Below are positions 8,758 to 17,669 of a stretch of DNA of 64,000 nucleotides, in pieces. The stretch lies in assembly GCF_001458295.1 (NCBI RefSeq), contig NZ_CYUD01000006.1:226833-290832 (forward strand). The letters are read 5' to 3'. The notes below the pieces were generated by a model, which worked only from the letters and a program-made list of their open reading frames with translations, did no database searches and was not told the DNA's origin. Both the position numbers and the translations under genes were made by a program. Origin of the DNA: Ruegeria denitrificans. GTDB lineage: Bacteria > Pseudomonadota > Alphaproteobacteria > Rhodobacterales > Rhodobacteraceae. How positions within the stretch are numbered: position 1 is the stretch's first letter; each line of letters begins with the position of its first letter.

Positions 8758-9249
8758 TCAGTATTCTTTGCAGGCAACAAGTTGTTTTCTTAGTGCTTCC
8801 TCGTCCTGCAACCCCCAGAACTCGGCCAGCCTGCCATCTTTGACCTTGTAGATACTAATTATCTTGAATTCGACGCGATTGCCGCTGGCTGGAAACCCTA
8901 GCCATTCACCTGCGTGGGTTGCTGTAAGAGTTTTATAAGCCACAACCGTATCGCCTTCAGCAATCAGCTTCTCAACATCTGCGTGTAAGTCCGGGAAAGC
9001 CCCCAGGAAAACAGCATATCCTTGCTTTAGTCCCTCAATCCCGCCAACGAACGCACCGCCCCCGCTTGCAGTATGATCAATGAAGTCTTCGGCAAAAACG
9101 TCAGCGATTACCTCAAGTGAGTGACCATTTTGAATTTCGTCAATGTAGCGTTGTACAACTGCTTTATTGGCTTCGGTATCCAAGTTTCCCAAACCGACCC
9201 CCTTTTGCCTGTTCAACACAATGAGGCCGATTGAAGTGGATTTAGTCAA
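8758..9249 (-). CDS. SnoaL-like / ester-cyclase family protein
   Basis: The protein follows the NTF2-like SnoaL fold: NKAVVQRYIDEIQNGHSLEVIADVFAEDFIDHTASGG, GLKQGYAVFLGAFPDLHADVEKLIAEGDTVVAYKTLTATHAGEW, then NRVEFKIISIYKVKDGRLAEFWGLQDEEAL. Members bind small hydrophobic ligands; some are polyketide cyclases, most are uncharacterised. The start is uncertain: the homologous part begins near residue 22, and an internal GTG (about residue 18) could be the real start. It lies between two direct copies of the dispersed repeat, so it may have arrived as a cassette. Confidence 0.8.
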   Translation of the reverse strand: MTKSTSIGLIVLNRQKGVGLGNLDTEANKAVVQRYIDEIQNGHSLEVIADVFAEDFIDHTASGGGAFVGGIEGLKQGYAVFLGAFPDLHADVEKLIAEGDTVVAYKTLTATHAGEWLGFPASGNRVEFKIISIYKVKDGRLAEFWGLQDEEALRKQLVACKEY

Positions 9250-9302
9250 TGCTTCCTGCTTATTCGAAGGTTTGCTCTCGGTTCTCTGAGCTATTGATGA
9301 GC

Positions 9303-9368
9303 GACTGGTGGCAGCCCAAAATGGACATTCGCAACTAGACTTTGCAGTTTCGTAGAGCGCAACAAAGC
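9303..9368 (+). repeat. Dispersed intergenic repeat, copy 3
   Basis: Same order of blocks as copy 2 (GACTGGTGGCAGCCCAAA, GGACATTCG, GACTTTGCAGTTTC, then ACAAAGC), 66 bp long like copy 2. It lies between the convergent-looking ends of the SnoaL-like gene start and the alpha/beta hydrolase stop. Confidence 0.8.
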
Positions 9369-9396
9369 GGCCATAAACCCAACTCGCCGAAATAGG

Positions 9397-10278
9397 TTAT
9401 TTTCTGCGAGCCGCGGCTATTCCTAGAATGAACTCCAATATCGCGTTGGCCAACAAGTCCGGCCTTTGTACCGGTGCGCCATGGCTCACACTCGGCACCA
9501 TCACCAGTTTTGCGCCACCAATATTTTCGTTCGTGTACTCCGCCATCAGCCGATACTGATCCAATGATTTTTCTCCGTACAAGATCAAGGTCGGGCAACT
9601 GATATTGGTGAACTCTTGAAACGAAAGCGGTTCGGCCGATTCCGCGTTTAAATCGGGCAGCATCGTATGGCGATTTTCCAAATGCACTTTTTGAATATCC
9701 GGGTGGAGCTCAAAAAATTCACCTGCTTGCATGCTGTAGACGGCCTCAAGACCAACTCTCATCCCGCGCTCCAGATCACCGTTTTCTGCCAACTCATATG
9801 CCGGTTCTAGACGGTTCCACGCGACCTCGCGCGCAGTCTTCAGCGGCCCACTTTCTGTTGGTGGCTCACATTCAAATGATGGTTCAAAGATAGCAAGTGA
9901 AAGGACACGTTCAGGTTTTGTTGCAGCTGCGCGAAGCAAGATGCCCCCCGCATACGACCAACCTACAATATGAACGGGCTCTTCCAGCGCGTCCAAAATA
10001 TCGATTAGATCTTCCGTATGAACTCGGCGTGCGAATGGCTTATCGCCTGGCCATTTCCAATCCCCGAAATGACGCTGGGTGATGGCCAGGAATTTTGCTT
10101 TTTGAGATACCGGCTGCCAAAAGCCACACCAAATCCGGTGATCGGCCCATGCTCCGTGCACAAACAAAATGGGCGCACCGAGACCAACTGCCACCAAAGG
10201 AAATCTCGTTCCATTGACTACAAATGACCTCGGAGCAGGCATACCCGCTAAGTCGACTACGTTTGAACTTGGTTCCAT
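9397..10278 (-). CDS. Alpha/beta hydrolase (serine type)
   Basis: A 293 aa hydrolase with ILFVHGAWADHRIW (oxyanion loop), nucleophile elbow GWSYAGG (Ser), acid region LILYGEKSLDQYR and catalytic His in VPSVSHGAPVQRPDLL. No signal peptide is visible, so it is probably cytoplasmic. The frame opens at TTG 10314, but ATG 10278 (MEPSSNVVDLAG) is a more conventional start. Enzymes of this general form are esterases, lactonases or C-C hydrolases, and nothing here narrows the choice. It is isolated, with repeat copies on both sides. Confidence 0.82.
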   Translation of the reverse strand: MEPSSNVVDLAGMPAPRSFVVNGTRFPLVAVGLGAPILFVHGAWADHRIWCGFWQPVSQKAKFLAITQRHFGDWKWPGDKPFARRVHTEDLIDILDALEEPVHIVGWSYAGGILLRAAATKPERVLSLAIFEPSFECEPPTESGPLKTAREVAWNRLEPAYELAENGDLERGMRVGLEAVYSMQAGEFFELHPDIQKVHLENRHTMLPDLNAESAEPLSFQEFTNISCPTLILYGEKSLDQYRLMAEYTNENIGGAKLVMVPSVSHGAPVQRPDLLANAILEFILGIAAARRK

Positions 10279-10793
10279 TTTGAACAGCCTAATCAATGAA
10301 AGTCGGGCGGGCAATTTTCCGATTTCAGCGGTAGTCTAACACGCGCTCCAGCTTGAGTCCGCATTGTGACTCAGAATTCCCGTTCCCTGCGATGAGAATG
10401 ATTGACAGCTCGCAGCCCAACCCAAACATTCACCAACAAGCTTTTCAGTCTTTGAGCTACGGGCGAAGCGGACATCGAAATTGCTCAGATTAACGGTCTC
10501 TCACCAGTGAACAGCCTGGTCCAAAATAGATCACCGATTTCCACATCTCATCCGTGACTTTGCAGTTGCCGGTTCCTCTTCCTTGGTCGTCTGTTGGGCT
10601 GAGTTCTCCTGAGGCAGACCTTTTCGGAAACGTCGGTTTGTCAGTGTCAAAAAATATACTCCAAACTGCGTTCATCCTCGCTATTACCTCCAGCAAGCTA
10701 CGTACCCTTGAAGACTGCGCGACATTTTTCGTTGGGCGTGAGTGGCGGAAAGGCTAAAAAAGGGGTAAATTCACCACTTTGGGAATTTTGCCG
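10279..10793. other. Intergenic stretch with one repeat copy
   Basis: No gene-like frame is seen. A diverged repeat copy occupies about 10404-10471. The final part should hold the promoter of the GlxA-type regulator at 10794. Confidence 0.55.
10404..10471 (+). repeat. Dispersed intergenic repeat, copy 4 (diverged)
   Basis: Retains GACAG-CTCGCAGCCCAA, AAACATTC, CTTTTCAGTCTTTGAG and GGGCGAAGCGG in family order. More diverged than the copies at 8687 and 9303. Confidence 0.55.
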
Positions 10794-11807
10794 ATGCCAT
10801 TTTCGGTTCAGATCGTTGCCACCCCCGAAACCAGCGCCTCCAGCGTGTTTGGCCTGTATGACACTTTGGTGGCCGCAGGGCGGGACTGGGAACATTTGGT
10901 GAGCGGCGAGGAGCCTACCCCGGTATTTGACGTCAGCCTTGTTGGCCCTGACGCCGAGGGATTTCGTTGCGGAAGTGGCGTGTGGATCGCGCCAGACCAG
11001 ACATTTAAGAACGCAGACGACGCTGATATTGTTGTCGTACCTGGACTGACTCTTTCACCGCACGACCGGCTCGACCCCACTCAACATCCTTGTTTAGCGT
11101 GGCTTGCTAAGCGCGACTTGGCCAAGACGCGTATTGTGTCAGCCTGTACAGGGGCGGTCTATCTGGCGGAAATTGGTATTCTGGATGGGGTTGAAGCAAC
11201 CACACATTGGGCTTGGGAAGGCCTTTTTCGAAGGTTTTACCCAAATGTGCGGCTTCGCATCGACCGCGGCCTTTGCTTTGCTGATGCGTCTCGCGGGCCT
11301 GTAACGTCGGGTGGGACAACCGGGTGGCAGGAACTCGCTACGTTCCTGATCGCGCATTACGGCGGCACGCAAAGGGCGGTACGGGCAGCAAAAGTCTGGC
11401 TTATGGCCAACCGCGGAGAACTTCAGTCACCATTCAGTTCAATGATCACTACGGCACCTCATGCTGACGCCATTATCTCACGGGCTCAGTTATGGATTTC
11501 CGACAATTACGCCATCGACAACCCAGTCGCAGAAATGGCTAAACGTTCCGGGTTGCCGCCAACTACGTTTGCACGACGCTTTCGCAAAGCAACGAGTAAG
11601 TCACCGCAAGATTACGTTTTGGCGCTGCGTATTGAAGAGGCCCGTCAGTTGCTTGAAACTACCGACTGCTCCGTGGTGGAGGTCGGAGAAGCAGTCGGAT
11701 ATGCCGATACGCCGTCGTTTAGGAGGTTGTTCAAGCGAAAGACTGGATTGACCCCTGTCGAACATCGCAAAATGTTCGGCCAGTCTCGATTTTCTAGCTA
11801 CTCCTGA
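10794..11807 (+). CDS. GlxA-family AraC-type regulator with DJ-1/PfpI domain
   Basis: The 337 aa protein combines an N-terminal DJ-1/PfpI-like amidase-fold domain (about residues 1-190; VVVPGLTLSP and IVSACTGAVYLAE, containing the family Cys) with a C-terminal AraC double helix-turn-helix (about 225-330; MAKRSGLPPTTFARRFRKATSKSPQDYVLALRIEEARQLLE and VEVGEAVGYADTPSFRRLFKRKTGLTPVEHR). This is the GlxA architecture. The frame opens at TTG 10779; ATG 10794 with GGGA upstream is preferred. It reads toward the methyltransferase at 11940, a possible target. Confidence 0.9.
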   Translation: MPFSVQIVATPETSASSVFGLYDTLVAAGRDWEHLVSGEEPTPVFDVSLVGPDAEGFRCGSGVWIAPDQTFKNADDADIVVVPGLTLSPHDRLDPTQHPCLAWLAKRDLAKTRIVSACTGAVYLAEIGILDGVEATTHWAWEGLFRRFYPNVRLRIDRGLCFADASRGPVTSGGTTGWQELATFLIAHYGGTQRAVRAAKVWLMANRGELQSPFSSMITTAPHADAIISRAQLWISDNYAIDNPVAEMAKRSGLPPTTFARRFRKATSKSPQDYVLALRIEEARQLLETTDCSVVEVGEAVGYADTPSFRRLFKRKTGLTPVEHRKMFGQSRFSSYS

Positions 11808-11939
11808 CGGACGGCGTTCAAGATTGGAATTCCTATTGAACCCTAAGGGTTCGAAGCAGTTATTTGGTGGCTCTATGATTAAGGTGTATTGGAGAACTCG
11901 GTCGCTGCCGTAGTTATTTCCAACCGGAAAGGAAACAGA

Positions 11940-12755
11940 TTGGCTGATATCTTCCAAGCACTCGATCAATTGGATCGTGAAAGCGTGCAGAAAATCGCGG
12001 ATCGTCTTGAATTTCGAGGCACCTTTCCTCCATTTGTTGCAATGCGAGAGCGGTATTTCGACCGGCTGCAACTGGAACAGCGCCGCAATGTGCTCGATAT
12101 GGGTTGTGGCACGGGCGTCGTCACGCGAGCGCTTGCGGCTAGGCTACCTTCAAGCGCCACTTTGACCGGGAGCGATTTTTCGGCCGATTTTATCGAATTT
12201 GCACGCCAGTACGCCGCCGCCGAAGGGCTACAAGACCGGCTTTCTTTCGAATTGGCCGACAGTCACGCAACAAAAGAATCCGCTGACAAATTTGATCTCG
12301 TTGTGCTCCATACACTCGTCAGTCACGTGGTAGATCCGTCCCAGGTTCTTAAGGAAGCAGCCCGCCTCACTTCGCCTGGCGGGCGGATTGCAGTGTTTGA
12401 CGGCGACTACGCCTCGATCACTTTTGGTGCCGGCGACCCCGCGTTGAACGAAATCGCGCTTCAAGGCCTGTTGAAGACGGTGGTGGCCAACCCCCATGTC
12501 ATGCGTCAGTTTCCTGAAATCATCGCTGGCACGGGTCTGGAAGTCGTTGACTTTCTGCCTGAAATTCTGGCCGAGGCAGGTGAGGCCGAATTCTTTAAGA
12601 GTATGCTGGATAGCTACTCTGGGGCGATGGTGGCGGCGGGACATCTGGATCAGGACAGCGCACAGCGATGGTCGGCGACACATCTTGATGCCTCCGAAAG
12701 GGGCACGTTTTTCGGGTCGTGCAACTTCATGACCTATGTTTTGCGAAAGGCCTGA
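11940..12755 (+). CDS. Class I SAM-dependent methyltransferase
   Basis: Rossmann-type methyltransferase motifs are present: NVLDMGCGTGVVTRALAARLP (motif I), LTGSDFSADFIEFAR, FDLVVLHTLVSHV and LTSPGGRIAVFDGDY. The closest general form is small-molecule (ubiE-like) methyltransferases. The frame opens at TTG 11889, but a second TTG at 11940 has a strong SD (AAAGGA, six bases upstream), giving 271 aa. It follows the GlxA-type regulator by about 130 bp. It is one of three mutually dissimilar methyltransferases within 3.2 kb. Substrate unknown. Confidence 0.82.
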   Translation: MADIFQALDQLDRESVQKIADRLEFRGTFPPFVAMRERYFDRLQLEQRRNVLDMGCGTGVVTRALAARLPSSATLTGSDFSADFIEFARQYAAAEGLQDRLSFELADSHATKESADKFDLVVLHTLVSHVVDPSQVLKEAARLTSPGGRIAVFDGDYASITFGAGDPALNEIALQGLLKTVVANPHVMRQFPEIIAGTGLEVVDFLPEILAEAGEAEFFKSMLDSYSGAMVAAGHLDQDSAQRWSATHLDASERGTFFGSCNFMTYVLRKA

Positions 12756-12915
12756 AAGTCACGTCATCGTAGTCAACTGATTGTGGAAGCGGAGCGATAT
12801 CCGCATGGCTGGCACTTCCGACCTTGGTGTGCAGCGCAGCTTAGATCCCGAACGATCCCAAAGTGGGCGCTCGCTTCGTCGCGGTGAACGCCTACGAGAT
12901 TTGCCTATTGAGCCT

Positions 12916-13731
12916 TTAGGTTGGCGCGCGTCCTGTCACAACGAACTGCGGCGACACCAGTATGTATTTTCCATCTGACAGGGCCTGCTCAAGTTGCTCG
13001 ACGACCTGGTCGATTTCAGATGCGCCCAAGTTGCCGCTTTCGAGGGCGTATCTTGCCATGTTGCGCACCATCCCCAACAGTCGCCCTTCAACGTCTGCAT
13101 TCGCAAAGATCGAAATCTGGATGTCTTCGAGACCCGCTGCGCTGAATGCGCCGTACAAACGCCTTCCCATGTCTGAGTTGCGACAGGCATGCGACGCCGC
13201 CTTTACAAAAGCCAGCCACAGGTCATGCTCGACGGGCTCAGCAACCATCATATACCAATCCCCTTCAATCGCATGCGCCAAACCTCCCGGCCGAAGCACG
13301 CGGCGAAACTCCCTAAGCGTCTCAATGGGGTTGTCGACATACATGATGGCGTTGCGGGCGGTAATCCGGTCCAGAGAGTCGCTGTTGAGCGGAAGGGAAA
13401 CACCTTCGCTTTGATGTGTTGTTACGCGATCAGCGACACCAGCTTTGACTGCATTCTGGTTCGCTATTGCAAGGAACTCGGAGTTTATGTCGATGGCGTG
13501 GACATGCCCGTCTTCGCCCACGCGTTTGGCAATCTCCACTGCTACTTTTCCCGGACCGCAGCCAAAGTCTGCAACTGTCTGACCCTTCGAAATCTTAGCA
13601 GCAGCGTAGAGCGCCGCCGCTGCGTCGTCCCACTGGAAGCCGTCCTTGTAGGCCGACATGCGTTCGGGCTCAATGTCGCGCCAGTGCGCTTTGTAAAATG
13701 GTTCGTCCACCACTGCCCAACCGTTCACCAT
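12916..13731 (-). CDS. Class I SAM-dependent methyltransferase
   Basis: 271 aa with TVADFGCGPGKVAVEIAKRV (motif I), VHAIDINSEFLAIANQNAV, SLDRITARNAIMYVDNPIETLREFRRVLRPGG (motifs II/III). The form is that of ubiE/COQ5-like methyltransferases acting on small molecules. The start at ATG 13731 has no strong SD. It is convergent with the previous methyltransferase (160 bp between stops, no obvious terminator) and divergent from the GFA gene at 13918. Substrate unknown. Confidence 0.82.
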   Translation of the reverse strand: MVNGWAVVDEPFYKAHWRDIEPERMSAYKDGFQWDDAAAALYAAAKISKGQTVADFGCGPGKVAVEIAKRVGEDGHVHAIDINSEFLAIANQNAVKAGVADRVTTHQSEGVSLPLNSDSLDRITARNAIMYVDNPIETLREFRRVLRPGGLAHAIEGDWYMMVAEPVEHDLWLAFVKAASHACRNSDMGRRLYGAFSAAGLEDIQISIFANADVEGRLLGMVRNMARYALESGNLGASEIDQVVEQLEQALSDGKYILVSPQFVVTGRAPT

Positions 13732-13917
13732 AGTTTGGGAATAACATTAACACGACGCACCAGCCCACGACAGCATAGCCTGCTTAAGGGTCATTGGAGC
13801 CATTCACTGCGAACGTTCGAATAGAGTGAGATCACAAGTCGCGCAACAAAACAGCCGTTCGCTTTTTGCGGAACTCCTGCCCTATGATAAGGCATCTAGC
13901 AGGATTAGGGGAATATC

Positions 13918-14322
13918 ATGATTTGGACCGGAGGATGCCTTTGCGGAGCCATTCGATATAAAGCCGCGTCAGATCCGATTTGGGCCGGGCATTGTCACTG
14001 CAAGAATTGCCAAAGATGGACTGGTTCACCGGCGTTCACCGGTGCTTGTTTTTTACCGGGTGAATTTGAATGGGTTAAAGGAAAGCCGACATTTTACCGG
14101 TCATCCGAAGATGTTTTACGAGGCTTCTGTAAAAATTGCGCGAGCCCGCTCTCATTCCATCGCGGTAATATTAGAGTGACTGTCACAGCCGGAACGTTGG
14201 ATCATCCAGAATTGCTTGAGCCAACATTTCATGTCTGTTCGGAAAGCGAACTGCCCTGGGCTCATTTCGATGATGACCTGCCGCGCCACGATGGTTTTGT
14301 TTTAGACGGCGGGAATACCTGA
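13918..14322 (+). CDS. GFA-family (glutathione-dependent formaldehyde-activating enzyme-like) protein
   Basis: This 134 aa protein has the zinc-binding layout of the GFA family: GGCLCGAIRY, GHCHCKNCQRWTGSPAF, FCKNCASPLSF and the C-terminal HFDDDLPRHDGF. The Cys residues match the two zinc sites of Gfa/CENP-V-like proteins. Most members are not true formaldehyde-activating enzymes, so I name only the family. The preceding AGGGGA serves as SD. It is a stand-alone gene. Confidence 0.9.
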   Translation: MIWTGGCLCGAIRYKAASDPIWAGHCHCKNCQRWTGSPAFTGACFLPGEFEWVKGKPTFYRSSEDVLRGFCKNCASPLSFHRGNIRVTVTAGTLDHPELLEPTFHVCSESELPWAHFDDDLPRHDGFVLDGGNT

Positions 14323-14433
14323 TGGCTGCTTGTCCGCATTGGCTCTAAGCCCACCTGACCCTAAGATTGTTTGGGGCCCAGTTTTAACTAGAAACCGACC
14401 TATGAGGTTGAGTATCGCGGGAATCACCCAAGG

Positions 14434-15072
14434 TCATAGCTTATTAAACACGATTACAAGGCCGACATCGTTCTCATGCCCCTCTGGAGGTTTCGCACCA
14501 GCCTCGTAAATTGGTTCCTCACGTATTATTGGTTCGGAAATGAGGTTGCCCGCAGTCATGCGTTCAAACGCCTGTTTAAACCCGGCTGGCTGGTAGAATG
14601 TAGGATTGCCGCTGATCGCAAACACTGCCCCCGGACGTGCAACGCGCATCAATTCGGAAAGCGCCTCTGAGCCCACATGCCCGTGAGTAAATGTACCAGC
14701 GCTCAGAACGCCAATGTACGAATTGTCACGCAGCGGGATTGGCTTAGTCAGATCGGCTTCAAAGAGTTCCCCATAACGCCCCTTTGCATTTGCCTGCTCC
14801 AGCATCTCGGGGGAAATATCAATGCCGTCGATCACGGAACTGGTCGGCAGGTAATCCGCAACAAGCCCAGTTCCGCACCCCACGTCCAGTGCTGGCCACA
14901 TACCTCCAGCCTCCAAGTAAGCTTCCGCAATGATTTTTGCGAACCTGTAGCCACTGCGACCGGCGAATTCTTCATCGTAAGTCGATGCCCAGTCACTATA
15001 TAATTTCAGATTGGCTTCAGTAGTCTTTAAGTTGTAGGCAGCATCCAGACTAGGGCTATCATTGTCAGTCAT
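14434..15072 (-). CDS. Class I SAM-dependent methyltransferase (METTL27-like)
   Basis: 212 aa: LYSDWASTYDEEFAGRSGYRF at the N-terminus, ALDVGCGTGLVADYLP (motif I), IDGIDISPEMLEQANAKGRYGELFEADLTKPIPL, and GVLSAGTFTHGHVGSEALSELMRVARPGAVFAISGN. The YDxxW/Y and TxGHV features resemble the METTL27 (Williams-Beuren) methyltransferase group. The substrate is unknown. It is the third methyltransferase of this accessory stretch and has no operon partner. Confidence 0.85.
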   Translation of the reverse strand: MTDNDSPSLDAAYNLKTTEANLKLYSDWASTYDEEFAGRSGYRFAKIIAEAYLEAGGMWPALDVGCGTGLVADYLPTSSVIDGIDISPEMLEQANAKGRYGELFEADLTKPIPLRDNSYIGVLSAGTFTHGHVGSEALSELMRVARPGAVFAISGNPTFYQPAGFKQAFERMTAGNLISEPIIREEPIYEAGAKPPEGHENDVGLVIVFNKL

Positions 15073-15280
15073 CGAGGCGACCTTTTCTTAGCGTGGTAGT
15101 CGGGCGACGTCATGGAGGACAACGTAGCCATATCATGATCGTAGGTATCGACTATTCCAATGTCCATTCACGCGTAACTACATAGACTGACTCAGGGGGA
15201 ACAAACTTCAGGTGGCGGTCAGCTAGCAGCCTATATCTAATTTCTGCATAGGGCTCGCTACCGCTAATGTCTGCAACACG

Positions 15281-15336
15281 CGCCAGCAAACCTAGCATTC
15301 ACCGGCGAGCTTTGAAGATACCGAGAAGCGGACAAG
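15281..15336 (+). repeat. Dispersed intergenic repeat, copy 5 (diverged, shortened)
   Basis: Keeps GCCAGCAAACC, AGCATTC, GAGCTTTGAAGATACCGAGAAGCGGACAAG in family order, missing part of the 5' block. It lies between the third methyltransferase and the stop of the winged-helix/TPR regulator. Confidence 0.5.
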
Positions 15337-15370
15337 GGCCGTTCACGCAACAAAACGACATAATTGACAG

Positions 15371-17062
15371 CTAAAGACCCGCCTCACTAAGTCCGCGCAG
15401 CATATCCTCGGTTCCCGCGCCCATCCAACCTAGACTTGAACGCAGAGACTCGACTGAGGGTCTTGAGGCACCTGTTCCGCTGAAATATCGATCAAGCAAT
15501 TCGCTGGCGGCTTCGACCCTGCCGTCCAACGCCAGCGCAGAAGCCATCGCAAGATTAGCGAACGAGTCTTGCGGTGCAGTTGCGAGCGCACGTTCAAGGG
15601 CTGCAATTGCCAAATCGTTTTGATTGCTCTGGATGTGCGCAAGACCAAGGTATTTCTCCTTTGTGAAAGGGCGGAATCTTGGATTGAGTTCCAGCGCATA
15701 CTCGAAGTACGGGATGGCTTTCTCCGGTTCATCACTCGCCATGTGTACCAAGCCTGCACAAACATAGCCGCAGTCCAAGTTCGGATTTAAGTCCATAGCC
15801 GTACGGCACGCCGGCATTCCCAATTCGGGCTGACCCATTCGCGCGTAACCCGCACCCACCAGCCAATAGGGTTCAGCATTCATTGGATCCGCCTGCGTCG
15901 CCTTTAGAGCTGTCTCCAGTGACAGCTGCGCAGAATCCGCACGGCTGACGCCCGGCACGTTTGCTAGGCTCCCGACAAGATGAACAAAAGCAAGACCGCC
16001 CCAGGCTGATGCAATTCCGGGATCAAGTTCGGTCGCTTTGGTCAATAGCGCGTAAGCTTCTTGATAGTCCGTTACACTTTGATGATTGTAGAGCAGTACG
16101 TTTCCACGCAGCGCATAGTCCCAGGCATTGTCCATCAGTTCCGGATCCTGACGGTCCAGGTCGGCTTTCCGAAGTTCAGCCCGCAACACCGACGCGATCT
16201 GACCGGTTACGTTGCCTTGAAGTTCGAATAGATCGGCGACAGGCCGGTCATATCGCTCTGACCAGAGATGGCTGTCGTTTTCGCCATCAATCAACTGGGC
16301 ATTGACCCTGACGCGGTCGCCCTCCAACCGGACGCTGCCCTCCAGCACATAGCGAACTCCGAGGTCTGCCGCCACCTGAGACGCGCCTACGTTCTTGTCG
16401 CGATAAGTAAAGGATGTGCTGCGCGAGATGACGAACGCGTCCCGAATTCTGGACAGATCAGTGATAAGGTCTTCGGTGAAAGCATCGGCAAGATAGGTTT
16501 TGCTTTCATCGCCTGAAAGATTGTCGAAGGGGAGGACGGCGATTGACGGGCCGGGCGGTTTTGCAACGCCCGCCACTTCGGAGGAAGAGTCCTGCCAAAA
16601 GACATAGGCAACAATCGCGAGTGCGATTGCCGCCGCTATCGCGGTATATCGCCCAAGCCCTGCTGGGATCGCAGTTCGACCCGCTCGGTTGTCGCCTGAC
16701 GCAGGCCGTTCAGCGCGAGAGATTGCAATCCGATCCTCCAGAGTTTGTGGCGCTTCATCGACCTTGACGGGGGCGACAAAACTGAAACCTCTGCGCGGGT
16801 AAGTCTTGATGAATCGCTGCTGTTCCCTGTCATCGTGCAATGCTTTGCGTATGGATCTAATCTGCGTGCTGATGGCTGCATCCGATACGATCTTTCCATC
16901 CCAAAGGGCGTCACAGAGTTCCTCGCGCGAGATGATCCTCTCGTTCTCATTCAGAAAATAGTGCAGCAAATCCAGCGCGCGGGGTTCGAGAGGGATGGCT
17001 TCATCGTCCCGAAAGAGCCCACGTGAGGGGTCAAACGTGAAACGGTCGAACCGATACCGCAT
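15371..17062 (-). CDS. Winged-helix DNA-binding membrane regulator with TPR repeats (CadC/adenylate-cyclase-like annotation group)
   Basis: 563 aa in four parts: an OmpR/PhoB-type winged helix (residues 1-100; LEPRALDLLHYFLNENERIISREELCDALWDGKIVSDAAISTQIRSIRKAL), one transmembrane helix near 150-170, a FlgO/TolB-N-like domain (about 178-310; SIAVLPFDNLSGDESKTYLADAFTEDLITDLSR; YVLEGSVR), and C-terminal TPR-like helices (about 320-540; NPRFRPFTKEKYLGLAHIQSNQNDLAIAALERALA). Such proteins are often named adenylate cyclase, but no cyclase domain is present. It is divergent from the small secreted protein at 17244, a likely target. The signal is unknown. Confidence 0.88.
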   Translation of the reverse strand: MRYRFDRFTFDPSRGLFRDDEAIPLEPRALDLLHYFLNENERIISREELCDALWDGKIVSDAAISTQIRSIRKALHDDREQQRFIKTYPRRGFSFVAPVKVDEAPQTLEDRIAISRAERPASGDNRAGRTAIPAGLGRYTAIAAAIALAIVAYVFWQDSSSEVAGVAKPPGPSIAVLPFDNLSGDESKTYLADAFTEDLITDLSRIRDAFVISRSTSFTYRDKNVGASQVAADLGVRYVLEGSVRLEGDRVRVNAQLIDGENDSHLWSERYDRPVADLFELQGNVTGQIASVLRAELRKADLDRQDPELMDNAWDYALRGNVLLYNHQSVTDYQEAYALLTKATELDPGIASAWGGLAFVHLVGSLANVPGVSRADSAQLSLETALKATQADPMNAEPYWLVGAGYARMGQPELGMPACRTAMDLNPNLDCGYVCAGLVHMASDEPEKAIPYFEYALELNPRFRPFTKEKYLGLAHIQSNQNDLAIAALERALATAPQDSFANLAMASALALDGRVEAASELLDRYFSGTGASRPSVESLRSSLGWMGAGTEDMLRGLSEAGL

Positions 17063-17243
17063 TAGCAGTCTCCTGTATTGCCTTATGACAACTCAGATCA
17101 CCCTTAGAATTCCTCATGTGTCCCTTAAGCACAAGTCCGCGCCGTGGAGCAATCTTTGACTTGCAAGCCCGGACCTCCGCGCCTGATGCGCCGTCGCGCA
17201 ACAAGCAGCGGCAGCCGTTCAGCACAATTTGGAGGCACATCAA

Positions 17244-17669
17244 ATGAAAACTCGTATCAATACCTTTGCAGCACTACTTGCCTTGACAGCACTTTCCGCC
17301 CCGGCACTTGCAGAAACCCAGCTGGAAAATGCGCTCGCGAACGGTGCCCATCGTTTGACCGCCGAAGAGGTGAGCATTCGTCTGGCTGACAAGACTGTCA
17401 CGTTTGAAAACGCAAATACCGGTGCCAAGGCGCTGGTGTACTATGATGGCAGCAACGGCACCAAGCTGAAGCTGGAAGACGGAACCTTGCTAGATGGTTT
17501 TTATGCCTTTGATCTCGCCGACCACGTATGCGTTGGTGTCTACGGCGACGCACCGATGCGCCTGCGGTGTGTGCATGTCGTTCTGATTGACGGTGTGATG
17601 CACAAATTCGAACTCGACGGAAGCCTGCGCGGGCGAATTATCGAAGAAGTCAGCGGCAACATTATCTGA
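17244..17669 (+). CDS. Small secreted protein of unknown function
   Basis: 141 aa with a Sec signal peptide (about residues 1-23, ending ALA-ETQ). The mature part contains LTAEEVSIRLADKTVTFENANTGAKALVYYDGSNGTKLKLEDGTLLDGFYAFDLADHVCVGV and two Cys (VCVGV and LRCVH) that could form a disulfide. I do not recognise a named family. GGAGG lies eight bases before ATG 17244, so this start is preferred to the in-frame TTG at 17229. It is divergent from the membrane-bound winged-helix regulator (182 bp between), suggesting it is controlled by it or feeds back to its periplasmic part. Confidence 0.78.
   Translation: MKTRINTFAALLALTALSAPALAETQLENALANGAHRLTAEEVSIRLADKTVTFENANTGAKALVYYDGSNGTKLKLEDGTLLDGFYAFDLADHVCVGVYGDAPMRLRCVHVVLIDGVMHKFELDGSLRGRIIEEVSGNII

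Noticed and set aside
15371..17062. Adenylate cyclase
   Set aside because: The protein lacks a cyclase catalytic domain; only the winged helix, FlgO/TolB-N-like domain and TPR repeats are seen.
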